A program made the position numbers and the translations under genes. Shown piece after piece: positions 10,235-18,623 of a stretch of 64,000 bases of DNA (position 1 is its first letter; each line of letters starts with the position of its first letter). Location: assembly GCA_963845975.1 (NCBI GenBank), contig CAWJUD010000001.1:2232001-2296000 (forward strand), written 5' to 3'. The DNA comes from JBEKIK01 sp963845975 (GTDB lineage Bacteria > Planctomycetota > Planctomycetia > Pirellulales > Thermoguttaceae). Below the pieces are notes generated by a model, which saw only the letters and a program-made list of their open reading frames with translations, was not told where the DNA came from and did no database searches.

Positions 10235-11239
10235 ATGGAAAGCGGCCTGGTTTTCAACACTCAGAGGTATTCGATTCACGACGGCCCGGGCATCCGCACA
10301 ACCGTTTTTCTCAAGGGTTGCCCGCTGCGGTGCTTGTGGTGCCACAACCCCGAAGGCATCTATCCGGAACGCGAGGTGGTCTTCATCGGAAACCGCTGCA
10401 TTCATTGCGGAGAATGCCGGCGGGTTTGCCCGCAGATAAAAATGTCGGGCAACGGCTCGGCCTTGGACCAGCGGGCGCACTGCGTCCGTTGCGGCGAGTG
10501 TGTGAAGGTTTGCCCAACCGAAGCCAGGCAACTGGTCGGCCGCCAAATGAATGTTCAAGAGGTCATGACCGAGGTGCTGTTGGATCGCGTTTTTTACGAG
10601 GAGTCGGCCGGCGGCGTGACGTTCTCCGGCGGAGAGCCCTTCATGCAGCCGCGTTTTCTTCGGAGTCTATTGGAAGCCTGCCGTGCCGAGGGAATTCACA
10701 CTGCCGTGGACACGTCGGGCTACGTCTCGAAGGAAGACTTGCTGTCGGCGGCGCCGCTGGTGGACCTTTTCCTTTTCGATCTCAAGGCCATTGACAACGT
10801 CCGGCACCGGCAGTGGACGGGCGTGTCGAATGCCGTCATATTGCAGAATCTCCTGGCCCTGGGAAACATTCACCGCAACATCTGGATTCGCATGCCTTTT
10901 GTACCCGGTTTCAACGACGAACCTGAGCAGGTGGAGGCTATCGCCCGTTTCGTGGCCTCGGTTCCCGGCGTACGCCAGGTGAACCTGCTGCCTTATCATG
11001 GCACGGCGGCCCACAAGTGGAAGAGCCTGGGCAAGCCGGGCCAGCCGGATGCGTGCCAGTTGCCCGGATCTTGTGAAAAAATGGATTCAGACGCCTCGCT
11101 TACCCCTTATTTATCATGTAAATTATTAGACGGTTCGGAGCCGACCCCCTTTTGTGCACAAGCCCCCACCGCGCAAGCGATAGAACGCGCGAAGGAAATA
11201 TTCCAGGCTTTCGGACTGAACATTCAAATCGGCGGTTAA
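10235..11239 (+). CDS. Glycyl-radical enzyme activating protein (radical SAM)
   Basis: Installs the glycyl radical on the enzyme encoded next door, using S-adenosylmethionine and a 4Fe-4S cluster. The N-terminus shows QRYSIHDGPGIRTTVFLKGCPLRCLWC-type organisation with the radical-SAM CxxxCxxC. An inserted ferredoxin-like domain follows (CIHCGECRRVCP and CVRCGECVKVCP), as in activases of hydroxyproline dehydratase, choline lyase and glycerol dehydratase but not of classic PFL. GGVTFSGGEP and DTSGY are also present. Near the C-terminus, about 35 residues between GKPGQPDA and PTAQAIERAKEIF look foreign: they are AT-rich and carry an ACGGTTCGGAGCCGACC palindrome-like core. The 5-bp gap to the enzyme gene implies co-expression. 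Confidence 0.93.
   Translation: MESGLVFNTQRYSIHDGPGIRTTVFLKGCPLRCLWCHNPEGIYPEREVVFIGNRCIHCGECRRVCPQIKMSGNGSALDQRAHCVRCGECVKVCPTEARQLVGRQMNVQEVMTEVLLDRVFYEESAGGVTFSGGEPFMQPRFLRSLLEACRAEGIHTAVDTSGYVSKEDLLSAAPLVDLFLFDLKAIDNVRHRQWTGVSNAVILQNLLALGNIHRNIWIRMPFVPGFNDEPEQVEAIARFVASVPGVRQVNLLPYHGTAAHKWKSLGKPGQPDACQLPGSCEKMDSDASLTPYLSCKLLDGSEPTPFCAQAPTAQAIERAKEIFQAFGLNIQIGG
11063..11165. repeat. Repeat-like insert inside the activase gene, reading frame kept
   Basis: The stretch is AT-richer than its surroundings, contains a TCGGAGCCGA palindromic core next to a CCCCC/TTTT run, and encodes a Cys/Ser/Leu-rich segment that interrupts a region otherwise close to the family. The edges are approximate. It resembles the better-defined palindromic inserts in gatB and in the hydroxyacyl-CoA dehydrogenase gene. 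Confidence 0.45.
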
Positions 11240-11243
11240 TGCC

Positions 11244-13631
11244 ATGAACGAAAGAACAGCCAAACTGCGGCGTGAGAGTCTGGATGCCCCGCCCTCGATT
11301 TCTCCTGAGCGGGCCTCGTTGATCACCGACTTCTATCGAGCCAACGAGGGGAAATATTCCGTGCCGGTCATGCGGGCGCAATCGTTCTATTACTTGTGCG
11401 AGCACAAGACGATTTACCTGGGCGAAGACGAGTTGATCGTGGGCGAGCGCGGCCCTGCGCCCAAGGCCGTGTCCACCTACCCGGAATTGACCTGCCACAG
11501 CCTGGAAGACCTGGGAATCCTGGATTCGCGGCCGAGGATGAGTTATGTCGTTTCCGAGGACTGCATACAGATATACAAAGAGAAGATTATCCCTTACTGG
11601 CGCAACCGCAGCATGCGCGACAAGGTCTTTTCGGCGATGTCCGAAGAGTGGCACGCCGCGTACAAGGCGGGCATCTTTACCGAGTTCATGGAGCAGCGCG
11701 CCCCGGGACATACCGTTCTAGACGGCAAAATCTACGCCAAGGGGATGATGGATTTCAAGCGCCAGATCGCCGAGTCAATCGCGGCACTGGATTTCCTGAA
11801 CGATACGGAGGCGCATGCCAGGTTGGAGCAGCTTAGGGCAATGGACATCGCCTGCGACGCAGTGATCCTGTTCGCGTCGCGCCACGCGATGCGGGCCGCG
11901 GAAATGGCAGCCATCGAATCCGATCCCGTCCGTAAAGCGGAACTGGAGAAAATCGCCGATGCCTCGACGCACGTGCCGGCCCACGCGCCGCGGGACTTTC
12001 ACGAGGCCCTGCAACACTACTGGTTCTGCCATCTGGCGGTGATCACCGAACTGAACGGCTGGGATGCGTTCAATCCAGGCCACCTCGATCAGCACTTGTT
12101 GCCGTTCTACAGGAAGGGCCTTGCCAATGGCACGCTGACCCACGATAAGGCGCGGGAACTGCTGGAGGCCTTTTTCGTCAAGTTCAACAACCATCCCGCG
12201 CCGCCGAAAGTCGGAGTGACGGCCGCCGAAAGCGGCACGTATACCGACTTCGCCAACATCAACGTGGGCGGCCTGCTGGCCGACGGGGGTGACGGATCGA
12301 ACGAAATCTCCCACCTTCTTGTGGACATCGCCGACGAGATGCACATGCTCCAACCCAGCACCAATCTCCAGTTATCGCGGAAAACGCCGGACGCGCTGTT
12401 GAAACATGCCCTGCGCGTGATTTGCAAGGGATACGGATTCCCCTCGATCTTTAATACCGATACCGTGATCGAAGAACAGCTTCGCCAGGGAAAATCGCTG
12501 GAAGACGCCCGGGCAGGCGGTTGCAGCGGGTGCGTGGAGACCGTCACTTTCGGCAAGGAGGCCTGCATACTGACGGGCTATTTCAATCTGGTGAAAATTC
12601 TGGAGTTGACGCTCCACGAGGGAATCGATCCCCGCACCGGCAATCGGCTCGGCCTGCGTACCGGGCATGCAGACGAGTTCGGATCGTTCGACGCGCTATT
12701 CGAAGCCTTCCGCCGACAATTCCGGCATTTTCTAGAGATCAAGCTCCGCGGCAATCAGGTTATCGAGCAGATGTACGCCGCGTGGATGCCGGCTCCTTTT
12801 CTCTCGGTTATCACCGACGATTGCATACGCAAGGGAAAGGACTACAACGCCGGTGGCGCCCGCTACAACAACAGCTACCTGCAGTTCGTGGGCATCGGCA
12901 CTCTTACCGATAGTTTTTCCGCGCTGAAACAAGTGGTTTTCGACGACCACACCAAACCTTTAAGCGAGTTGGTCCGGGCGCTGGACGCGGATTTCGAGGG
13001 CCATGACCACGAAATCCTCCGTCAGCGCTTGCTGCACCGCACGCACAAGTACGGCAACGACGACGACTACGCCGACCAGATCATGGTCCAGGCCTTCCAG
13101 ATGCTTTTCGAAGAGTTGGACGGCCGGCCTAATAGCAAGGGCGGATGTTACCGCGTGGAAATGCTGCCTACGACCAGCCACGTGTATTTTGGCTCGGTCA
13201 CCGGGGCCATGCCCGACGGGCGCAAGGCGGGCATGCCACTGTCCGAAGGGATCTCCCCGTCCCAAGGCGCGGACCGTCACGGTCCGACGGCGGTGCTGAA
13301 GTCGGCCGGCAAGATGGACCACGTCAAAACGGGCGGCACGCTTTTGAACATGAAATTCACGCCCTCGCTGGTAAGCGACGTCAACGGCATCGACAAACTG
13401 GCCCGCCTGGTCCGCACCTACTTCAAGCTCGGCGGCCACCACGTGCAGTTCAACGTGGTGTGCAAGGAAACCCTGCGCCATGCCCAGGCGGCCCCGCAGC
13501 AGCATCGCGACCTGCTGGTGCGCGTGGCCGGCTACAGCGACTACTTTTGCGACCTCTCCCGCGAACTCCAGGAGGAGATCATCAGCCGCACGGAGTACGG
13601 CGTAATGGAAACGAGCCAACAGGGAGAATGA
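11244..13631 (+). CDS. hypD: Glycyl-radical dehydratase, closest to trans-4-hydroxy-L-proline dehydratase (HypD)
   Basis: A 795-residue glycyl-radical enzyme. The active-site Cys sits in AGGCSGCVETVTFGKEA: the C-V-E triad marks dehydratases and C-N lyases and excludes pyruvate formate-lyase (which has a Cys-Cys pair). The flanking segments ILTGYFNLVKILELTL, GKDYNAGGARYNN, HKYGNDDDYAD, LPTTSHVYFGSVTGA, GISPSQGADRHGPTAVL and GGTLLNMKFTP are, from memory, those of HypD. The radical loop RVAGYSDYF with its Gly lies near residue 770. HypD removes water from hydroxyproline to give pyrroline-5-carboxylate, which ProC reduces; no proC is nearby. The gene overlaps the phosphofructokinase gene as ATGA. 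Glycerol or propanediol dehydratase is the alternative. Confidence 0.85.
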   Translation: MNERTAKLRRESLDAPPSISPERASLITDFYRANEGKYSVPVMRAQSFYYLCEHKTIYLGEDELIVGERGPAPKAVSTYPELTCHSLEDLGILDSRPRMSYVVSEDCIQIYKEKIIPYWRNRSMRDKVFSAMSEEWHAAYKAGIFTEFMEQRAPGHTVLDGKIYAKGMMDFKRQIAESIAALDFLNDTEAHARLEQLRAMDIACDAVILFASRHAMRAAEMAAIESDPVRKAELEKIADASTHVPAHAPRDFHEALQHYWFCHLAVITELNGWDAFNPGHLDQHLLPFYRKGLANGTLTHDKARELLEAFFVKFNNHPAPPKVGVTAAESGTYTDFANINVGGLLADGGDGSNEISHLLVDIADEMHMLQPSTNLQLSRKTPDALLKHALRVICKGYGFPSIFNTDTVIEEQLRQGKSLEDARAGGCSGCVETVTFGKEACILTGYFNLVKILELTLHEGIDPRTGNRLGLRTGHADEFGSFDALFEAFRRQFRHFLEIKLRGNQVIEQMYAAWMPAPFLSVITDDCIRKGKDYNAGGARYNNSYLQFVGIGTLTDSFSALKQVVFDDHTKPLSELVRALDADFEGHDHEILRQRLLHRTHKYGNDDDYADQIMVQAFQMLFEELDGRPNSKGGCYRVEMLPTTSHVYFGSVTGAMPDGRKAGMPLSEGISPSQGADRHGPTAVLKSAGKMDHVKTGGTLLNMKFTPSLVSDVNGIDKLARLVRTYFKLGGHHVQFNVVCKETLRHAQAAPQQHRDLLVRVAGYSDYFCDLSRELQEEIISRTEYGVMETSQQGE

Positions 13632-14764
13632 ATCGCGGTACTATGTTCAGGCATATCGGAATTCTGACCAGTGGCGGCGATTGTCCGGGATTGAATGCGG
13701 CCATACGCGGAGTGGGCAAGGCAGCCCGCGATCCCTTCAAAATGGAGTTGATCGGATTCCGCGACGGCTTTCGCGGACTGGTTCACGACCGGACCATGCC
13801 TTTGGAGCCCGGCATGCTGTCGGGCATCCTCACCGACGGCGGGACGATCCTGGGCACCAGCCGGGACAAGCCGCACCAGATGCCCATCGGCGGCGAAGTG
13901 CGCGACATGACCGCCGCGATCGTCGAGACCTATAAACGACACCATCTCGACGCGCTGATTTGCATCGGCGGCGGAGGCACGCAGAAAAACGCCCTGCGCC
14001 TGAAAGAGGCGGGCCTCAACGTGGTCACCCTGCCCAAGACCATCGACAACGACATCGCGGGCACCGACATCTCCATTGGTTTTGACACCGCCGTGGGCAT
14101 CGCTACCGAGGCCGTCGACCGGCTGCATTCCACGGCCACCAGCCACAACCGCATCATCGTGGTCGAGGTCATGGGCCACCGGGCCGGATGGCTGGCCCTG
14201 TGCGCTGGCGTGGCCGGCGGGGCGGACGTCATCCTTATCCCGGAGATCCCGTACGATCTGGGGCGCGTGGCCGACTCCGTCCGCGATCGGGCACGGGCTG
14301 GAAAACACTTCAGCATCGTGGTGGTGGCCGAGGGGGCGATGTCCGTGGAAGATGTTAAACTGGTCGCACAAATGCTCGATGAAAAAAGCACGGCAAAATC
14401 CAAGTCGGACAAAAAAAAGGCCTCCGAACGACTGAGAGAGATACATCAACGCCACCTGGAACACACCATGCGCCTGACCGAACAGCTCGAAAGCCTGACC
14501 GGGCAGGAATCGCGGTTGACGATCCTCGGACACCTGCAGCGCGGCGGCACGCCGTCGGCGGCCGATCGGCTTTTGGCCACCCGATTGGGAACGCATTGCG
14601 CGGAGTTATTGAGCCAGGGCGTATCGGGCGTGATGATCGCCGCCCGGGGCGAGAGTTTCGCCCCAGTCCCGCTGGAAGACGTGGCCGGCAAAAAAAATCT
14701 CGTCCCCAAAGACCATCCCCTGCTCCAATCCGCCCGTCTGGTTGGCACCAATTTCGGGCTATGA
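13628..14764 (+). CDS. pfkA: 6-phosphofructokinase, mixed-signature group
   Basis: Phosphorylates fructose 6-phosphate in glycolysis. ILTSGGDCPGLNAAIRG, ICIGGGGTQKNA, LPKTIDNDIAGTDISIGFDTA, VEVMGHRAGWLA and LGHLQRGGTPS identify the family. The residue matching E. coli PfkA Gly104 is Gly, which favours ATP as donor, while the residue before TIDND is Lys, as in PPi-dependent enzymes; this combination occurs in a separate clade with varied donors. A Lys/Ser-rich segment near residue 255 (TAKSKSDKKKASE) is an insertion. The first ATG overlaps the dehydratase stop, implying coupling; ATG 13643 gives a more typical N-terminus, so the start is uncertain. Confidence 0.93.
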   Translation: MNRGTMFRHIGILTSGGDCPGLNAAIRGVGKAARDPFKMELIGFRDGFRGLVHDRTMPLEPGMLSGILTDGGTILGTSRDKPHQMPIGGEVRDMTAAIVETYKRHHLDALICIGGGGTQKNALRLKEAGLNVVTLPKTIDNDIAGTDISIGFDTAVGIATEAVDRLHSTATSHNRIIVVEVMGHRAGWLALCAGVAGGADVILIPEIPYDLGRVADSVRDRARAGKHFSIVVVAEGAMSVEDVKLVAQMLDEKSTAKSKSDKKKASERLREIHQRHLEHTMRLTEQLESLTGQESRLTILGHLQRGGTPSAADRLLATRLGTHCAELLSQGVSGVMIAARGESFAPVPLEDVAGKKNLVPKDHPLLQSARLVGTNFGL

Positions 14765-14856
14765 TGGTAGGTCAGGCACCCCGTGCCTGACAAAAAATGG
14801 CGATTGATACAATAATAAATATTGGAAATTGGGCTTTTTCATCTACCAAACTTGGC
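14764..14856 (+). repeat. Family C repeat, copy 1 (single palindrome)
   Basis: Starts at the phosphofructokinase stop with GTAGGTCAGGCACCCCGTGCCTGA-type sequence (a palindrome with TCAGGCAC/GTGCCTGA arms), then a central part with TTGATACAATAATA and GGAAATTGGGCTTT, ending in CTACCAAACTTGGCT. Copy 2 lies at 18492 in the same orientation. The two copies bracket the decayed ATP-citrate-lyase-like genes. Confidence 0.75.
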
Positions 14857-14877
14857 TTACCATTACGCCTTGGAGAC

Positions 14878-17047
14878 TCAATTGTGGGATTGGGGGCCGA
14901 TGTAGATGATCGAGTCGTTGGAGAGGCGGAAGAATGAGCCGGGATCTTGTTCCAGCAATTGACCGAGGATGCCCGCCGTGCGGGGGATGATGAAGGCCGC
15001 TTTTCCCGCCTCGGGCGGAATGTTCAGATCGCAAAGTAAGCGCCCCGATGACGCCGTCGACGTTAAAACACAGCCCCTGGGCCTTTTTTTCCTGCAAATA
15101 GACTTCGATTTCCTTGGCCAGTTGGCAATGCTCGCCGAAAAGGCCGAGTTCTTTGGCCATCTCGAGTAGAGTCACCGCCCGCGGATCTCTGCCGTAGAGG
15201 CTGTAATAACGATGTCCGTAGCCGGGGATCCTGCCCTTCTCTCCGCCGTAGGCGCCGGTGATTTTGTTGACGATGTAGGCCGCGAGTCCCTTGGCGTCGG
15301 CGATGCGAACGCCCTCGGCTTCGAAAACGCCCGAGGCCGCCGCGGCCTGGCGCATTTTGTGGATGAACTCTCTGAGGACCCTGGCGGTCCCCTCGCCGGC
15401 GCCGGCGTGGGTTTCGCCCATGGCGGTGATGCCCGCGGCCAGGGCGGTTTTCAAGCGAGTTTCCGCCGGAATAGGAAGTGATGGCCGCCAACGAGGAGGG
15501 CGTGGCGGGCGTATGATCGACGCAGGAAATGAAGATTGCGCGGAGCAGGCGTTGCCTCCGCAGCCGAGGGCTTCCTTCCCGCCAAGGCCCGGAAGATGGT
15601 CGGCCTCGATGCTCTCGTCGTCGTTCCAATGCAGTTGGTTTCCCAGGATTGCCGGCGACAAGTTCGATCACCTGTGGGATAAGGACCAGGGCTTCGGCTT
15701 GTGCGGCGGAATAACGGTCGTTGCAGGATTGCGGGAAGTCGATCGGGACCGGGAGGCGGCAAGCGTCAACAGGCCCGCGCCTACCGCCGCGTTCATCGGC
15801 GAGCCGCCCCGGTAGGAAGCAACCGCCGCATGCCGCGCGGTTTCTCCGGCGGGATAACTCTTCGCGCACAGAACCAGATCGCGCGCCAATTGAGCCGCCT
15901 GTTCCTCGTCGGCGTCTTCTTTGACGAGGGCTTCGTAAATCATCTGGGCCACCGATGCCTGCCGCATCAGCTTGGTCAGGGGACGCCCGCGAAAATACGG
16001 CATGCCGTCGACGATCTGCGTCAGTTGCGTGCGAAGCTGAACGGCGCGGACCTGGCTTTTGAGGTTCTCCAGCTTCGTCTTGGAGATGCTGACGAGTTCA
16101 AATTCTTTGGACAAGGCCACCTCGAAGTCCGGGCCGCGGCGCGGCATGGCCCGCTCGACAATCGAGATCAGCTCCTCGGAGGTTTTGGCGACCTTTACTC
16201 CCGCCTTCTCGAAGGCCTCGACTTTACTCTCATAGGTGCCGAACCTGCCCTCGCCGATGATGGCCCCGGCATGGCCCATGCGCGATCCGCGAGGGAAGAT
16301 ATTCTGGGCGCCGATGCCCGTGAGCCTGGCGACAATGGGTTTGGGATAGTTGCTCTCTTTAATGTATTGCGCGGCTTCCTCCTCGTAGTCTCCGCCAACC
16401 TCGCCGTTGAGGATGACCATCGAGGTATCGTCGTCGTTGCGCACCAATTCCAAGAGATCCTTGAAGTCGGCGCCTGAAATCCGGTCTCCACCGATTCCCA
16501 CGACGATGCTTGTGCCATAGCCGAGGGTGTTGAAGATCTCGGTGGCGATGGAGAGGCACATCCCGCCGCTTTTGGAGAAGATGGCGATCTTGCCGGGATA
16601 AAACACACCCGGGTCGTTGCCGCCGATGGCGCCCACCTTGACCCGTTCAATGGGGTTGATGATGCCGACCGAGGCGGGCCCGATCACTCGGACGCCGTGC
16701 GCGCGGGCGAACTGGACGATTTCAGCCGCGTCGCGTTGAGGCAGGCCCTCGGTGAGGATGTTCACCAGTTTTATTCCTCCGCTGGCGATGGCTTCAAAGG
16801 CGGCGTCCTTCGTGCCCTCGCGCGGTACCGACACGAGGCTGGCGTTGATCTCGGGATGTTCGCGCAGAGCTTCGGCGACGGAGTCGTACACGGGAAGGCC
16901 GCAGACGGTGTCGCCGCCCTTGCCCGGCGTCACCCCGGCAACAACGTGCGTTCCATAGTCGATCATCTCCATGGAGAGCTTTCTGCCCTGCTTGCCCGTG
17001 ATGCCTTGGACGAGGATGGATGTGTTTTTATCGATGAGGATGCTCAT
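14878..17047 (-). pseudogene. SucD-like CoA-ligase alpha domain fused to a citrate synthase domain (ATP-citrate-lyase-like), frameshifted
   Basis: The first ~420 codons are open: QGITGKQG and IFSKSGGMCLSI (CoA-binding), IGGDRISGADF, then GSRMGHAGAII with the phospho-His, as in succinyl-CoA synthetase alpha. A citrate-synthase-like part follows without a stop (SVAQMIYEAL, SYPAGETARHAAVASYRGGSPMNAAV). Beyond about 15,760 the frame is lost at least three times (near 15,750, 15,452 and 15,035), yet family blocks remain in other frames: CVDHTPATPSSLAAITSYSGGN, AMGETHAGAGEG, IPGYGHRYYSLYGRDPRA and IIPRTAGILGQLLEQDPGSFFRL. Domain order matches ATP-citrate lyase subunit A. It overlaps the upstream SucC-like gene by 4 bp. 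Decay or clustered sequence errors are both possible. Confidence 0.8.
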
Positions 17048-18259
17048 TTGCGATCTCTGTGCTTGTTGGCTTGATGAATGACCATGCGTGCGGAGTCGGC
17101 CACGGAGGTCGCCATGCCGCGGAGAAAAATGTTGTATCCCTCTTGGTCGCGGATTTTATGAAGGGTCTCGAAGGCCTCTTCGTCGCGCGGCCCGGCTCGG
17201 CGGATGAGGATGGGGATGCTTTTGTCGAAGTTCTCCGTTTCGCGGATGCCTCCCATGATGCCGCTGATAAGGGTGTCGTAAATATCCGTGAAATTCGCCC
17301 GGCCGCCGATGACCCAGATGGCGTCGATTTTGGCCGGGATACATCAGTGCGATCTTGGTCAGCCCCTTAACCTTCTCCGGCGTGGGATTTCCGCTGTACT
17401 CGGTGAACACGGCGGGCTTCCCGCCCAAGAGGCAAAGGTCGTCCAAAGCCTCGACGCTTGTGCCGCCGCCGGAGGCCAACACGATGATGTTTCCGTCAAG
17501 CTCATAGAACATCCGCCCCGCCGACCCGCGCCTGTCGCGCCGATCGTTTTCCAGCGCGAGCCATTCCAGGCGGGTCGGCATCCGCCCGGAACTGAGCCTT
17601 TCCGGCAGGTTCAAGCTCTTCTGCCGGAATAGCGCGTCGTCGTCGATCTCCAGCTTGGCGTCGGCGGCGATCCATTCCCCGCGGCTCGTCCTGATAAGCG
17701 GGTTGATCTCGGCCAAAGTGGCGTCGCAATCCACGAACATCCGATAAAGCTTCAAAAGGACGTCGGCAACGCCGTCCGCGCCGTCGAATCCCGCTTTACG
17801 CGCCAGTTCTCTCGCCTTCTCATCGCTTAAACCAAGCTGAATATCAACGGGTTCGATGCAGACGTCAAAGAGCGATTCATGGCAGGCTTCCTCCACGTCG
17901 ATGCCGCCGCGGGTAGAGATAATCAACACGGGCGACGCGCCTTTGTATGTCACCGAGGCGTAAGCCTCTTGCGCGACATCGAGTTTTTCCTCTACCAATA
18001 CCTTCTCCACGGTCTCGCCGAACATCTCCCTGCCGACCAACGACTTGATGGCGGCAGCCGCCTGCTCCTCGTTCTCACAGGCCACCACTCCGCGTGCTTT
18101 TGCCCTTCGCCCCCATAAAACCTGGGCTTTTACCATCAAGGCGCCGAACTTTTTCAACAGACCGCTTGCTTCTTCGACCGACGCCACCACCTTTCCGCGT
18201 GGAATGTTAATCCCGGCGCGTTCAAGCAGCATTTTGCCTTCGAACTCATAAAGTTTCAT
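17044..18259 (-). pseudogene. SucC-like ATP-grasp CoA-ligase beta subunit (ATP-citrate-lyase-like), one frameshift
   Basis: Begins MKLYEFEGKMLLERAGINIP, the start of an ATP-grasp succinyl-CoA-synthetase beta-type subunit. GALMVKAQVLWGRRAKARGV, CDATLAEINPL and FVDCDA correspond to nucleotide- and metal-binding segments, and VLASGGGTSVEALDDL to the C-terminal CoA-ligase lobe. Near 17,335 the frame shifts by one base in CCCGGCC: the first frame ends in nonsense, while the continuation (AKIDAIWVIGG, then MGGIRETENFDKSIPILIRRAGP, ending ANKHRDRK) is open in the next. The stop overlaps the start of the SucD/citrate-synthase gene (ATGA). With that partner it would form a citrate- or other acid-CoA-cleaving complex. 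Confidence 0.8.
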
Positions 18260-18410
18260 TAATTATCTCTCTCTTGGCGCAAAGGACAATTACCCTGAGT
18301 AATAGTCTGGATTAGAGATTCTTATATTGGCAATCTTGCCGTCTGTCAAGAGAGATAAAGATGCCCTGAAAAAGGTTTGAAAAACACCGAGAGAAGGCTT
18401 CCTGGCCATT

Positions 18411-18487
18411 GAGTCTCAGATTGATAAAGTTTCAAGGGTTGGGGCAGCAGTTGTACTGCTGCCCCGGAATTGCCCAGCGGTACGGGA
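18411..18487 (+). repeat. Family D repeat, copy 1
   Basis: Reads CATTGAGTCTCAGATTGA, then a hairpin GGGGCAGCAGTTGTACTGCTGCCCC. A second copy with the same flank (TTGAGTTTCAGATTGACAAAG) and compensatory changes in the stem (GGGGCGGCA... TGCCGCCCC) lies at 33690-33811, and a decayed one near 48914. Paired substitutions in both arms suggest the stem is maintained. Confidence 0.65.
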
Positions 18488-18491
18488 GATG

Positions 18492-18607
18492 GTAGGTCAG
18501 GCACCCCGTGCCTGAAAAAATTGGCAACTGATATAATAATATAATCGGAAATTGGGCTTTACCGTCTACCAAATTGTCAGGCACGGGGTGCCTGACCTAC
18601 TTGGCTT
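18492..18607 (+). repeat. Family C repeat, copy 2: MITE-like element with perfect 24-bp terminal inverted repeats
   Basis: The left end (18492-18515) and right end (18577-18600) are exact reverse complements over 24 bp, and each end is itself a palindrome (TCAGGCAC/GTGCCTGA). The 61-bp core matches copy 1 at 14764. Copy 1 lacks precisely the right palindrome, reading CTACCAAA directly into CTTGGCT, so it looks like the unfilled site for the right-hand palindrome. Confidence 0.8.
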
Positions 18608-18623
18608 TTGGCGGCAGATTGGG

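Noticed and set aside
13145..13627. N-terminal extension of the phosphofructokinase frame
   Set aside because: It lies inside the glycyl-radical enzyme gene in another frame; the kinase family begins just after the overlap.
10235..13631. Classical pyruvate formate-lyase and its activase
   Set aside because: The active site has a single Cys in G-C-V-E instead of the Cys-Cys pair, and the activase has an added ferredoxin domain.
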